From NCBI GenBank assembly GCA_020047725.1, contig JAIFNM010000235.1:1-13508 (forward strand): a stretch of 13,508 bases of DNA. Direction: 5' to 3'. The stretch comes from Betaproteobacteria bacterium. Lineage in GTDB: Bacteria > Pseudomonadota > Gammaproteobacteria > Burkholderiales > Rhodocyclaceae. Positions 6,401 to 12,942 of the stretch are shown in pieces. The notes below the pieces were generated by a model. The model was not told the origin of the DNA, ran no database searches, and saw only the letters and a program-made list of their open reading frames with translations. The stretch's first letter is position 1; the number at the start of each line of letters is the position of its first letter. The position numbers were made by a program, and so were the translations under genes.

Positions 6401-9055
6401 CGACGGCGATTCGGTCGATGGCCCATTAAAGTCGAAATTCGGCATGTCGACTGCTTCGAGATCGATGGTGAAGTCTTCATCGATACTCTCAGGCTGCGCA
6501 GCCCCGAAGTCGAGCGTGATTATCTCGGCACTTTGTAACGGTTCTTCCGCCACCTGTGGCACTTCCAGTTCTAATCTCTCAGGCTCCGGCGTGGTCGACA
6601 GCAGCGCTGCCTGCGCTTCCTCGGGAGCTTGTCTCAGGAGTTCGGCAAGCGCGACCAGAGACGTTGGATCGGGTGCATGTCCGGAGTTGCTTTCCAGGTG
6701 CTGAACCCAAACAGAAAACAGGGCATGAGCCTGTCCCAAAAGATCGAGAAGCGAGGGGCCAACTTCACGTTCCTGCTGCAGCCAAAGATTCAGGGTTTGT
6801 TCGATGGCCCAGGCAGCTTCACCAACATCCTTGAGACCGACCATACGACCACTGCCCTTGAGCGTGTGGAAGGCGCGCCTGATCGTCGTCAATAGTTCGA
6901 TATTGTGCCGCTGTTCCTTAAGGGCCAGCACATTCTCGTCGATAGTCGCCAGAACTTCCTTTGCCTCTTCAAGGAAGATGCCAAGCAGTTCTGCGTCGAT
7001 TTCCTCGTTGCTGGCTTTTGACAGCTGAATTGTTTGTGTTGATGGTGCAAGCATTTCCGACGCTTGCGGCTTAAGCGTTGCCATCACCTGCTCGATTTGC
7101 GGTGAGGTGTCCTCGCCTGTTTCCATTGCCGAAAGCATGGCTTTTGTTTGTTCGCCGAGGGCGTCGTCCGCCACAAGATCGGCGTCCTTTTTCAGCGCGG
7201 CAAGATTGAGTTTGACTTCCTCGCGTAGTTCTGAATCGTTGGGTTGGGCTTTGAGGGCGCTAAGCAGCGCATGTGTTTCAAGTTTCTGTTGCTCGACTTC
7301 CTGCTCGAGCGTGGCCTTGGGGCTATCCTCTTCTACTAGTTCTGTCTCGTCAGCAGTCGGGGTCCTTCCCGGTTGCATCTGTCTGGCAAAGGTGTCAAAG
7401 TCAGCCGCGCCGTGTTGCAGCGAGTCAATGAAGAAGCCAATCATTGACAACTGACTGGCGATGCGCTCGAAATCTGCTTCCTCAACGTTGTAGGCTGAAT
7501 CCGAAAAACGCCTTATTTCTTCGGAGCATTCGCGCACTGCCGTAGTGGCAGAGTCGTGTCGCATCATCGTCAAAGCACCGGCGACCTGACTGAACGGCTT
7601 TTCCAGGCTTACGAGGTCCGCACGCTTCTCGGTGTCGCGGAAGAACCCGTCGAGTACTTGTTCAATCTGAGCAAAATTGTTTTGAATTTCCTTGGCCACC
7701 TGACCAATCAGCAATTTCTCTTGCGCTTGGCGCGACATTTCATCAAGCAAGGGGATTTCTGAACCCGGTTGAGGCGGTGTGCCAGCGAGACAGCTGTGAA
7801 TTCGTGCGACGGTCACATCAACCTGATGTGCAAAATCGCCACCGAGTCGCTGAAAGTTCTCCTGCGCATTCTGGGCTAACAGGATCGCCGTTGCGATTTC
7901 CATTGCCAGCATATCCGAGCTGCGGGCACTGTCTTCCGATAGCCAGTTGGCCGCAGCAGCAATGGCTTGCGTCAAACGGCGGAAATCTGTGTGACCGAGT
8001 TGATCGACTGCTGTGGAGAGTGCGTTAGCGTTTTCCTTGAATAGCGGCAGCGACTGCAGAGTTCCCGCGCAGTATTTGTTCCATGATTCTTCGGTTGACG
8101 TAATTACGTCCCGCAACCTGCGCAGAACGGCTTCTTCAGGTGCAGGAGCCAGTGTTTCCGACGAGGGAATGATCGTCTGCAGTTGATAGGTATTCTGTAC
8201 CAGTCGTACTGCGGTATTAGTGCTGTCTGCGTTGGCAACAAAATAGAGCGCGTCGCGCAGCAGGCGCTCCGCGACATTTTTCGATCCCTCCATCAAGCGG
8301 CGAATCTGCAGATCGATACGAGCACACAGTTGCTTAACGTTCGATTCTTCCGGCACGGTTCCTTCAGCCAATGCGGTAAGGAAACCGGTAGCAACCCACC
8401 AGAAAGCACGAGCCGATGCAGCATCTTGCGTATCCTCGATACGTTTGATGGCACTTAACATCTCGTTCACGCCCTTCCGTTCGTGCGGAGCGCGCAACCA
8501 CATAAGCAATCCGCGCTGAAATCGGGCTCGTTCCTGCCGAAGGACTTGCTGAAATGCACTGGTCGGAATGTTTCTGGCCGGGGTTTCGCGGCGGGGCGGA
8601 CGGGCGCTCAGATCGGGGAAAAAGAGATCAGTTGCCGACGTGTTCTTCAGGCCACGCGTTATCTGTACTTCGCGGTATAGCGAAAGCAGTCGCAGTGGCT
8701 GGTTTGGTTGGCCGTTGACCAAGTCGTCAAGGTAATGGCCTATCGTCGCCAACGCACGTTGCGCAAGGCTGATCGATGCTTCGTCGGGAGAGAGCTTTTG
8801 TTGTTCAATCTCGTCCAACATAGCCTCGACCACCTCGGTGAACTGGGTTACCCCGTCCAGTCCGACAATCGTCAGGGCACCCTGAACCTGGTGCAAGTGA
8901 GTGCGACAGAACTTGATCTGCGTCAGATCACCCAAGCCCGTTTGTGCACTGCGGGTGTATTCCTGCAATGCTTGGTCGGCACGCTTCAGCGCAAGGTCAA
9001 TCTCGCCTTTGACCCAAGTCAGCGGGCCGATGTCGAATTCCGTCGCAGCATTCAT
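3476..9055 (-). CDS. chpA: ChpA/PilL-type hybrid chemotaxis histidine kinase of the Pil-Chp system
   Basis: A very large CheA-type hybrid kinase of 1859 residues (ATG at 9055; a TTG three codons upstream is also in frame). In the family it takes signals from PilJ and phosphorylates PilG and PilH to steer type IV pili. N-terminal, degenerate phosphotransfer-like repeats: one with HQVQGALTIVGL (His55), a Trp-rich one near 210-225, and one with SQVAGALTMM (Ser489 in the His position). Three clear Hpt domains follow: FHTLKGSGRM (His730), HTLAGIS (His960) and LLHTLKGSARM (His1135), separated by acidic, Ala/Pro-rich linkers. The CheA core then has a dimerisation helix pair (~1250-1390), an N box MLRNAIAHGLE (Asn1445), a G1 box FSDDGAGLD (Asp1485/1486) and a G2 box GRGIGMD (1536-1542). 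A CheW-like domain (~1575-1710) and a receiver end the protein (Asp1742, Asp1743, phospho-acceptor Asp1786, Lys1838). It is about 600 residues shorter than Pseudomonas aeruginosa ChpA as I recall it. The upstream GGAG is 12 nt from the ATG and only 3 nt from the TTG, so the start is not certain. Confidence 0.94.
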   Translation of the reverse strand: MNAATEFDIGPLTWVKGEIDLALKRADQALQEYTRSAQTGLGDLTQIKFCRTHLHQVQGALTIVGLDGVTQFTEVVEAMLDEIEQQKLSPDEASISLAQRALATIGHYLDDLVNGQPNQPLRLLSLYREVQITRGLKNTSATDLFFPDLSARPPRRETPARNIPTSAFQQVLRQERARFQRGLLMWLRAPHERKGVNEMLSAIKRIEDTQDAASARAFWWVATGFLTALAEGTVPEESNVKQLCARIDLQIRRLMEGSKNVAERLLRDALYFVANADSTNTAVRLVQNTYQLQTIIPSSETLAPAPEEAVLRRLRDVITSTEESWNKYCAGTLQSLPLFKENANALSTAVDQLGHTDFRRLTQAIAAAANWLSEDSARSSDMLAMEIATAILLAQNAQENFQRLGGDFAHQVDVTVARIHSCLAGTPPQPGSEIPLLDEMSRQAQEKLLIGQVAKEIQNNFAQIEQVLDGFFRDTEKRADLVSLEKPFSQVAGALTMMRHDSATTAVRECSEEIRRFSDSAYNVEEADFERIASQLSMIGFFIDSLQHGAADFDTFARQMQPGRTPTADETELVEEDSPKATLEQEVEQQKLETHALLSALKAQPNDSELREEVKLNLAALKKDADLVADDALGEQTKAMLSAMETGEDTSPQIEQVMATLKPQASEMLAPSTQTIQLSKASNEEIDAELLGIFLEEAKEVLATIDENVLALKEQRHNIELLTTIRRAFHTLKGSGRMVGLKDVGEAAWAIEQTLNLWLQQEREVGPSLLDLLGQAHALFSVWVQHLESNSGHAPDPTSLVALAELLRQAPEEAQAALLSTTPEPERLELEVPQVAEEPLQSAEIITLDFGAAQPESIDEDFTIDLEAVDMPNFDFNGPSTESPSPAADESLPLPANQSETEEAAPVEPVIGQRIAISPVLYEIFSEEARAHLATLQRELPTLERDELSPTPHDMYRAAHTLAGISATVGIQPVNQLGLALEHALLRRDNSAEPGSLEALGIIRQAVGEVELMLSDLAEQREPEVQPGLIDALDVLYPAQVVAPREHAADHEEMPEQPAIAEDIPEQEPAKAEVPVRTGFVTEIQQLRDEIDEQLLPIFLEEALDLNRGIAQQLRAWRAEPSNSEAVRTLTRLLHTLKGSARMAGAMNLGEIAHAIESHVDQANQAGTAAPGVIDEIDNSFDSVLHIIDRLQGGESLDLPSAALTEKQIAVPVTAEPAPAAEAVAVSIERRVDRARTHESDIQAEGDSTSQFASLRVRADLIDRLVNEAGELSIARARIEGEMRSLKSSLLDLTENVIRLRRQLREIEIQSELQMQSRATQPDEQHAGFDPLEFDRFTRFQELTRMMAESVNDVATVQQNLLKNLDDANAAIIAQARLNRDVQQQLMGVRMVPFGSVADRLYRIVRQTSKELNKRANLEIKGSQVELDRSVLDKMAAPLEHMLRNAIAHGLEERDVRVAHGKPDIGEISLTLKQEGNEIILSFSDDGAGLDFERIRTRAISVGLIDADVETDTTRLAELIFTPGFSTASELSQVAGRGIGMDVVKTEVSSLGGRIEIMSTPGQGTEFRLYIPLTLAVTKALLVRAGSKRYAIPSVMIEQVLDLKEAALTRIRDAGTAEWMGHHYPFSYLPHLLGDTQALPEQHRQYWTLLLRSGTRRISVQVDGLLGNQEIVVKNIGPQLARVIGVDGATVLGDGQVVLILNPVALSSRAPVAEFALPVPAAPTQQDEKANTARLPTVMVVDDSLTVRKVTGRLLAREGYQVVLAKDGVEALELLLDVIPDVMLVDIEMPRMDGFDLTRNIRADAHLKDIPIIMITSRTADKHRNYAFEIGVNQYLGKPYQEDELLQFVAEYVTRQRNV

Positions 9056-9088
9056 GTCAGGCAATATCTCCGATCTCAGCGCAAGGAG

Positions 9089-11248
9089 TTAGCCCACCTT
9101 GAAGCCGGCGACTGAACCCTTCAGTTCTGTTGCCAGGCCGGCAAGTTCACCAACTGCAGAGGCAGTTTTTTGAGTACCGACCGTCGTAAGTTCCGTAACG
9201 CGCAAAATGTCCTGCATCTTTCCGGCCACGCTGGTGGCTGAATCAGCCTGTTGTCGCGTAGCATCGGAAATGTTCTCGATCAGTTCCGTCAGATTCTGCG
9301 AAACGTTTCCAATCTCTGCCAGTGCCTGGCCTGCGGCATCTGAAAGTTTTGCGCCTTCAACCACGCCGCGCGTTGATTCTTCCATAGCGGAGACGGCACC
9401 CTGGGTATCGGTTTGAATGGTCTTCACAATCGCTGCGATCTGTTTTGTTGCTTCTCCAGAGCGTTCAGCGAGTCGCTGCACTTCTTCCGCAACCACGGTG
9501 AAGCCGCGTCCCGCATCGCCAGCAGAGGCGGCTTGGATGGCGGCGTTCAGTGCAAGCACGTTGGTTTGCTCTGTAATGTCGGAAATCAGTTCTACGATTT
9601 CGCCGATTTCCTGTGAGGATTCGCCAAGGCGCTTGATTCGCTTTGAGGTTTCCTGAATCTGCTCGCGAATTTCGTTCATGCCCTTGATGGAATCTTGCAC
9701 GGCCTGTGTGCCTTTACCTGCGGCCGCTAGTGACTGACGAGCCACCTGGGCTGACTGGTCGGCGTCACCAGACACCTTGGTCATCGAGCTGGCCATGGTC
9801 AGGACAGAGTGTCCGGCATCCTGGATTTCAATGGACTGACGTTTCGCAGCGTCGAGCAATTCGACCGAAGTTTGCTGGGCCGTTTCGGTAGCTATCGTAA
9901 CCCGACCCGCTGCGTCGTTGATTCGACCGACCAGAACACGAAGCTCTTCAACAGTGTAGTTGATCGAGTCGGCAATGGCACCCGTAATATCTTCGGACAC
10001 CGTCGCCGTGACGGTCAGATCGCCGTCGGCCAGATCGCCCAGTTCGTTCATCAACCGCAGAATGGCGTCCTGGTTCTGCCTGTTGATCAACTCGCTTGCT
10101 TGCCGGCTTTGTTCTGCTAGTTCGGTCTGATGCTTCGTGTCGTCAAGGTAAATTTTGGCCATCATGGACAACGAAGCAAGTGCCAGGATAATCAGGACAG
10201 CCAATGCGACCCCGTAGCCAACACGTTCGGAAATGCCGCGCTGATAAGCCAGTGCCAGTCCATCCGTGGCATCGATAAGTTCTGAGCTGCGACTAATCCC
10301 GGCACCGGCAGACTTGGCCGCGATCAGTGATGGCATCCCGCTAAGAATGGCATTGATGGCGTAATGAGTGTCCTGATAGGCGATTTCGAGTTCGCCAAGC
10401 TTTCTTTTCGTTTCGAAATCAGTGGTCGCAGGAATTCGCAAGGTGTCATTGCCCTGCATCAGAGCTTTAAGCAAATTGACAAAAGTGTTTGAGTCAGCGC
10501 CGAGCCTGAAAGCTACTTCCGGGTTGATGTCGTCGCCTGTCAGCAAGGTGCTGGCGTTTTTCGCAATACGCTGTGACAGTACCGCCAATTGGTTGGAGGC
10601 GCCTATTTCGCGGGCGTTTCCGTTTGCCTGCAGCTTGAGTGCAGTGACCTGTTCAGCTAAATCAAGCAATTGGTCATTTTGCTCGGTGATGGTGGATACA
10701 TAACCCTTCAAACCCAGCAGGTAGTATCCCTGGTTCACCATTTGGGTGGCATCCTTATCGGTTTTACTCCAGACTTTTGATAAGGCCTGTAATTCTGCCT
10801 GAACGTCACTCGGTGAGGGGGGGACAACGGCTCCAGCAAGTTCGCCACCGTTGATAAGACCCTTCAAATTATTCGAAAACCGGAAGTATGATTCTGTCAA
10901 TTGAGCGAATGCGTCACTATTGCCTTGCATCGCCAAACTGGAGGACTTTGCCAGGCGCTGCGAGAGCATCCGCATTTCGCCGGCGGTCGCAATGTAGACG
11001 CTGGAATTAGTTGATTCACGATTATCGTGATAGATGATGCCGGCAATAACCAGCATCAGCACCAGAACGATGCCGCCGAGAATCAACAATTGCCTTGTGA
11101 TCGAGTATTGACTAAAAATCCCTGATCGGTTGTGCGCGGTCCTGACCGACGCTTGGGCGTCATCCATGACTGTAGTGGCCGAGATGGCTTGGTCCACCGG
11201 GTTACGTGTTGTCGACAGAAAATCAGGCAATTTCAGGTTGAAAGCCAT
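9089..11248 (-). CDS. pilJ: PilJ, methyl-accepting chemotaxis receptor of the type IV pilus system
   Basis: A 719-residue membrane chemoreceptor. A cytoplasmic N-terminal stretch of about 52 residues precedes TM1 (~54-73, [19 protein letters not shown]). The periplasmic region carries two PilJ-type modules: [18 protein letters not shown] (~87-104) and [17 protein letters not shown] (~217-233). TM2 is ~344-364. A HAMP domain contains [20 protein letters not shown] (406-425). The signalling hairpin tip, near [19 protein letters not shown] (554-572), leads into [19 protein letters not shown]. In P. aeruginosa PilJ sits at the cell poles, contacts pilin and signals through PilI to ChpA; the same role is inferred here. 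The C terminus (GSVAGFKVG) lacks a CheR/CheB-tethering pentapeptide. The ATG has a good ribosome binding site, GGAG at 11259-11256, seven bases upstream. chpA follows after 33 nt. The N-terminal extension is longer than in P. aeruginosa PilJ. Confidence 0.95.
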   Translation of the reverse strand: MAFNLKLPDFLSTTRNPVDQAISATTVMDDAQASVRTAHNRSGIFSQYSITRQLLILGGIVLVLMLVIAGIIYHDNRESTNSSVYIATAGEMRMLSQRLAKSSSLAMQGNSDAFAQLTESYFRFSNNLKGLINGGELAGAVVPPSPSDVQAELQALSKVWSKTDKDATQMVNQGYYLLGLKGYVSTITEQNDQLLDLAEQVTALKLQANGNAREIGASNQLAVLSQRIAKNASTLLTGDDINPEVAFRLGADSNTFVNLLKALMQGNDTLRIPATTDFETKRKLGELEIAYQDTHYAINAILSGMPSLIAAKSAGAGISRSSELIDATDGLALAYQRGISERVGYGVALAVLIILALASLSMMAKIYLDDTKHQTELAEQSRQASELINRQNQDAILRLMNELGDLADGDLTVTATVSEDITGAIADSINYTVEELRVLVGRINDAAGRVTIATETAQQTSVELLDAAKRQSIEIQDAGHSVLTMASSMTKVSGDADQSAQVARQSLAAAGKGTQAVQDSIKGMNEIREQIQETSKRIKRLGESSQEIGEIVELISDITEQTNVLALNAAIQAASAGDAGRGFTVVAEEVQRLAERSGEATKQIAAIVKTIQTDTQGAVSAMEESTRGVVEGAKLSDAAGQALAEIGNVSQNLTELIENISDATRQQADSATSVAGKMQDILRVTELTTVGTQKTASAVGELAGLATELKGSVAGFKVG

Positions 11249-11315
11249 CGTGCTTCTCCGGTTGCACTTTCTTGTGGGTATGGTTTGTCAAATACGGTAT
11301 TGATGCAAAACAGGT

Positions 11316-11825
11316 TCAAACGCCAATATCCATGAAATTCTCATCCGCCAAGAGGCGTCGAACATTAAGCAGCTTCCAGCGCCGGCCTTCGTTGTCTGTA
11401 AAGGCTTCGGTCGCCCACACCGGTGAATCAGGGTCGGCAGTTACCGCAGTCAAGTCATCCATATTGCGCAGGCCAAGCATACGAGTTACCAGAAGCGCAG
11501 CATTGTTACCATGGCGGGTGCCTATCAGGAGCAATCGGGAGCTGGGGTTTTGTGGCGTTGCGTCCTTGCTTTGGAACGCCGAGAAATCGGCGACTGAGTA
11601 AAGATTTCCGCGAATATTGGCAATGCCGACAAACCAAGGTTTTGTAAGAGGAACGCTGGTCAGAGGCGGCAAGGGAATGATTTCGCCAGAATCGGACAGG
11701 TTAAGCAGCCAGCAGTCAGTGCCCGACTGAATGCCGAGCAGGCCAGCCGCACTCTGGTTGTTTGCACCAGCAAGCCGCGTTGCCAAGTGTGCCTGAAATT
11801 CGCGAAGACTGCCCTTCTTTGCCAT
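11316..11825 (-). CDS. pilI: PilI, CheW-like coupling protein
   Basis: A 169-residue soluble protein made almost entirely of one CheW domain, which in this system bridges the PilJ receptor and the ChpA kinase. Features seen are the N-terminal helix SLREFQAHLATRL (residues 6-18), the strand pair GLLGIQSGTDCWLLNLSDSG (28-47), and the CheW hallmark WFVGIANIRGNLYSVADFSA (64-83), followed by RLLLIGTRHGNNAALLVTRM. It starts 15 nt after pilH and ends 67 nt before pilJ. No clear Shine-Dalgarno sequence precedes the ATG at 11825, which suggests coupling to pilH translation; this last point is inference. Length is close to that of P. aeruginosa PilI (about 178 residues). Confidence 0.93.
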   Translation of the reverse strand: MAKKGSLREFQAHLATRLAGANNQSAAGLLGIQSGTDCWLLNLSDSGEIIPLPPLTSVPLTKPWFVGIANIRGNLYSVADFSAFQSKDATPQNPSSRLLLIGTRHGNNAALLVTRMLGLRNMDDLTAVTADPDSPVWATEAFTDNEGRRWKLLNVRRLLADENFMDIGV

Positions 11826-11840
11826 ACGCTGTTCGGAGGG

Positions 11841-12203
11841 CTAGAGAGCGGCGATTTTGGCGAGCAATTCTTCGCCGTTGATCGGCTTTACCAGATAGTC
11901 CTGGGCCCCCTGGCGCAGGCCCCAAATTTTGTCGGTCTCCTGGCTCTTGGAGGTACATACGATGACTGGAATGTTCTTCGTCGCTTCGTCACGAGTCAGA
12001 GTTCGCGTTGCCTGGTAACCGTTGAGGCCCGGCATCACAACGTCCATGAGGACGAGATCCGGCAATTCGGATTTCGCTTTTTCAATACCTTCTTCACCGT
12101 TTTCGGCCGTAATGACCTGATAACCGTTCTTGGTCAACAGTTCAACCAGAACATGGCGTTCGGTGGGTGAGTCGTCTACAACGAGGATTTTTTTGACCGG
12201 CAT
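11841..12203 (-). CDS. pilH: PilH, single-domain response regulator
   Basis: A 120-residue stand-alone CheY-like receiver. It has the acidic pair Asp10/Asp11 (ILVVDDSPTERHVL), phospho-acceptor Asp54 in LVLMDVVMPGLNGYQATR, Thr84 in VIVCTSKSQETDKIWG and Lys106 in DYLVKPI. The phrases MPGLNGYQATR and SQETDKIWGLRQGAQDYL are near-diagnostic for PilH as opposed to PilG. In P. aeruginosa PilH opposes PilG, favouring pilus retraction or draining phosphate from ChpA. There is no output domain, so it must act by protein contact. A GGAG sits nine bases upstream of the ATG. It lies between pilG (52-nt gap) and pilI (15-nt gap) in one operon. Confidence 0.95.
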   Translation of the reverse strand: MPVKKILVVDDSPTERHVLVELLTKNGYQVITAENGEEGIEKAKSELPDLVLMDVVMPGLNGYQATRTLTRDEATKNIPVIVCTSKSQETDKIWGLRQGAQDYLVKPINGEELLAKIAAL

Positions 12204-12255
12204 GGCAATAACTCCGAGGGCTGCCTTCTACTGTGCAAACGATGAATCGGATGGC

Positions 12256-12651
12256 TCAGGGTTGCGGAGGCGAAAAATTAGCGACAGCCTGAAGCAGGCT
12301 GTCTTTGGTAAATGGCTTTGTTAAATATTGGTCTGAACCTACCATGCGTCCGCGAGCACGATCAAACAAACCATCTTTGGAGGACAGCATGATCAACGGT
12401 GTGGTGCGAAAGCGCTGATTTTTCTTGATCAGTGCGCAGGTCTGGTAACCGTCAAGCCGGGGCATCATGATGTCGCAGAAGATGACGTCGGGCTGATGGT
12501 CCGCGATCTTGGCGAGCGCATCGAAACCGTCCTCGGCGAGCACAACCTGACATCCGGCCTGAACAAGAAAAATCTCAGCACTGCGCCGGATTGTGTTGCT
12601 GTCGTCGATGATCATCACTTTGATGCCACTCAATTTTGCGACGTCAACCAA
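12256..12651 (-). CDS. pilG: PilG, single-domain response regulator (probable TTG start)
   Basis: A 131-residue CheY-like receiver and first gene of the pil-chp operon. Motifs are KVMIIDDSNTIRRSAE (Asp16/Asp17), phospho-acceptor Asp60 in IFCDIMMPRLDGYQTCALIK, LIMLSSKDGLFDRARG (Ser90/Ser91) and SDQYLTKPF (Lys112). MMPRLDGYQTCALIK and SSKDGLFD are characteristic of PilG, which in P. aeruginosa promotes pilus extension and links surface contact to cAMP signalling. The chosen start is TTG at 12651: it has a GGAG ribosome binding site at 12662-12659, seven bases upstream, and gives about nine residues before the first strand, as in relatives. The first in-frame ATG (codon 13) would cut into the receiver fold. 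A promoter candidate lies about 80 nt upstream. Confidence 0.95.
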   Translation of the reverse strand: MVDVAKLSGIKVMIIDDSNTIRRSAEIFLVQAGCQVVLAEDGFDALAKIADHQPDVIFCDIMMPRLDGYQTCALIKKNQRFRTTPLIMLSSKDGLFDRARGRMVGSDQYLTKPFTKDSLLQAVANFSPPQP

Positions 12652-12658
12652 TTGCTTT

Positions 12659-12662
12659 CTCC
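12659..12662 (-). promoter_or_regulatory. Ribosome binding site supporting the pilG TTG start
   Basis: Minus-strand GGAG, seven bases before TTG at 12651. It supports that rare start codon, as no ATG or GTG in a suitable place competes with it. Confidence 0.6.
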
Positions 12663-12693
12663 ACAGTGCCCTTTGTTCAGGAAGACTTGTAAG

Positions 12694-12730
12694 GTGCTCT
12701 GATCGTGCCTGATTCTTTATCAGCGAGCAC
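12694..12730. repeat. Overlapping inverted repeats at the pilG promoter start region
   Basis: GTGCTC (12694-12699) is the exact reverse complement of GAGCAC (12725-12730). Inside it, CTGAT occurs twice (12699-12703 and 12709-12713), and both copies can pair with ATCAG (12719-12723). The right arm overlaps the proposed pilG -10. The dyad could be an operator, or chance. Confidence 0.4.
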
Positions 12731-12755
12731 TATACATCAATGTCTCACGGTTCAA
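12729..12755 (-). promoter_or_regulatory. Putative sigma70 promoter of the pilGHIJ-chpA operon
   Basis: On the minus strand, TTGAAC (12755-12750) and TATAGT (12734-12729, five of six matches to TATAAT) are separated by 15 bp, a short spacer. The predicted start is near 12722, giving a leader of roughly 70 nt before pilG. An imperfect dyad overlaps the -10 and start point. This is motif matching only. Confidence 0.45.
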
Positions 12756-12787
12756 ACACTAGCCAAGTTTATTGAGTACATCTTATT

Positions 12788-12846
12788 CTCGGCATGCTCT
12801 ATTGTCCGAAAACTCTTACAAAGTTTTGCGGTCAGGGCATGCCGGG
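12788..12846. repeat. Long imperfect hairpin in the pilG/thiD spacer
   Basis: The outer arms 12788-12800 and 12834-12846 pair over 13 positions (11 Watson-Crick, 2 G-T), centred on the perfect 8-mer pair CGGCATGC/GCATGCCG. The interior 12806-12831 folds again: CCG + AAAACT pair with AGTTTT + CGG around a CTTACAA loop, with one bulged G. No T-run follows on either strand, so it is not a standard intrinsic terminator. It lies upstream of the pilG promoter candidate and 97 nt ahead of the thiD ATG, so it could be in the thiD leader, a regulatory site or a repeat element. No function is claimed. Confidence 0.55.
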
Positions 12847-12942
12847 TATTTCAGGTAAAATTCGTATTGTGAAGTTATCTCAATTCTATCCAAACGCCCT
12901 ACCGTTTTCCATTTTTTCTGAAGTTTCGACTGTCTTTTCCTT

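Noticed and set aside
9056..9064. TTG at 9064 as the chpA start
   Set aside because: The GGAG would be only 3 nt away, too close. The ATG at 9055 is a stronger codon, although its 12-nt spacing is long, so some doubt remains.
12788..12846. Intrinsic terminator for either flanking transcript
   Set aside because: Neither strand has a T-run after the stem, and both flanking genes read away from the element.
12847..12942. TPP riboswitch ahead of thiD
   Set aside because: The conserved CUGAGA core and the later conserved stem sequences of the thi-box are absent.
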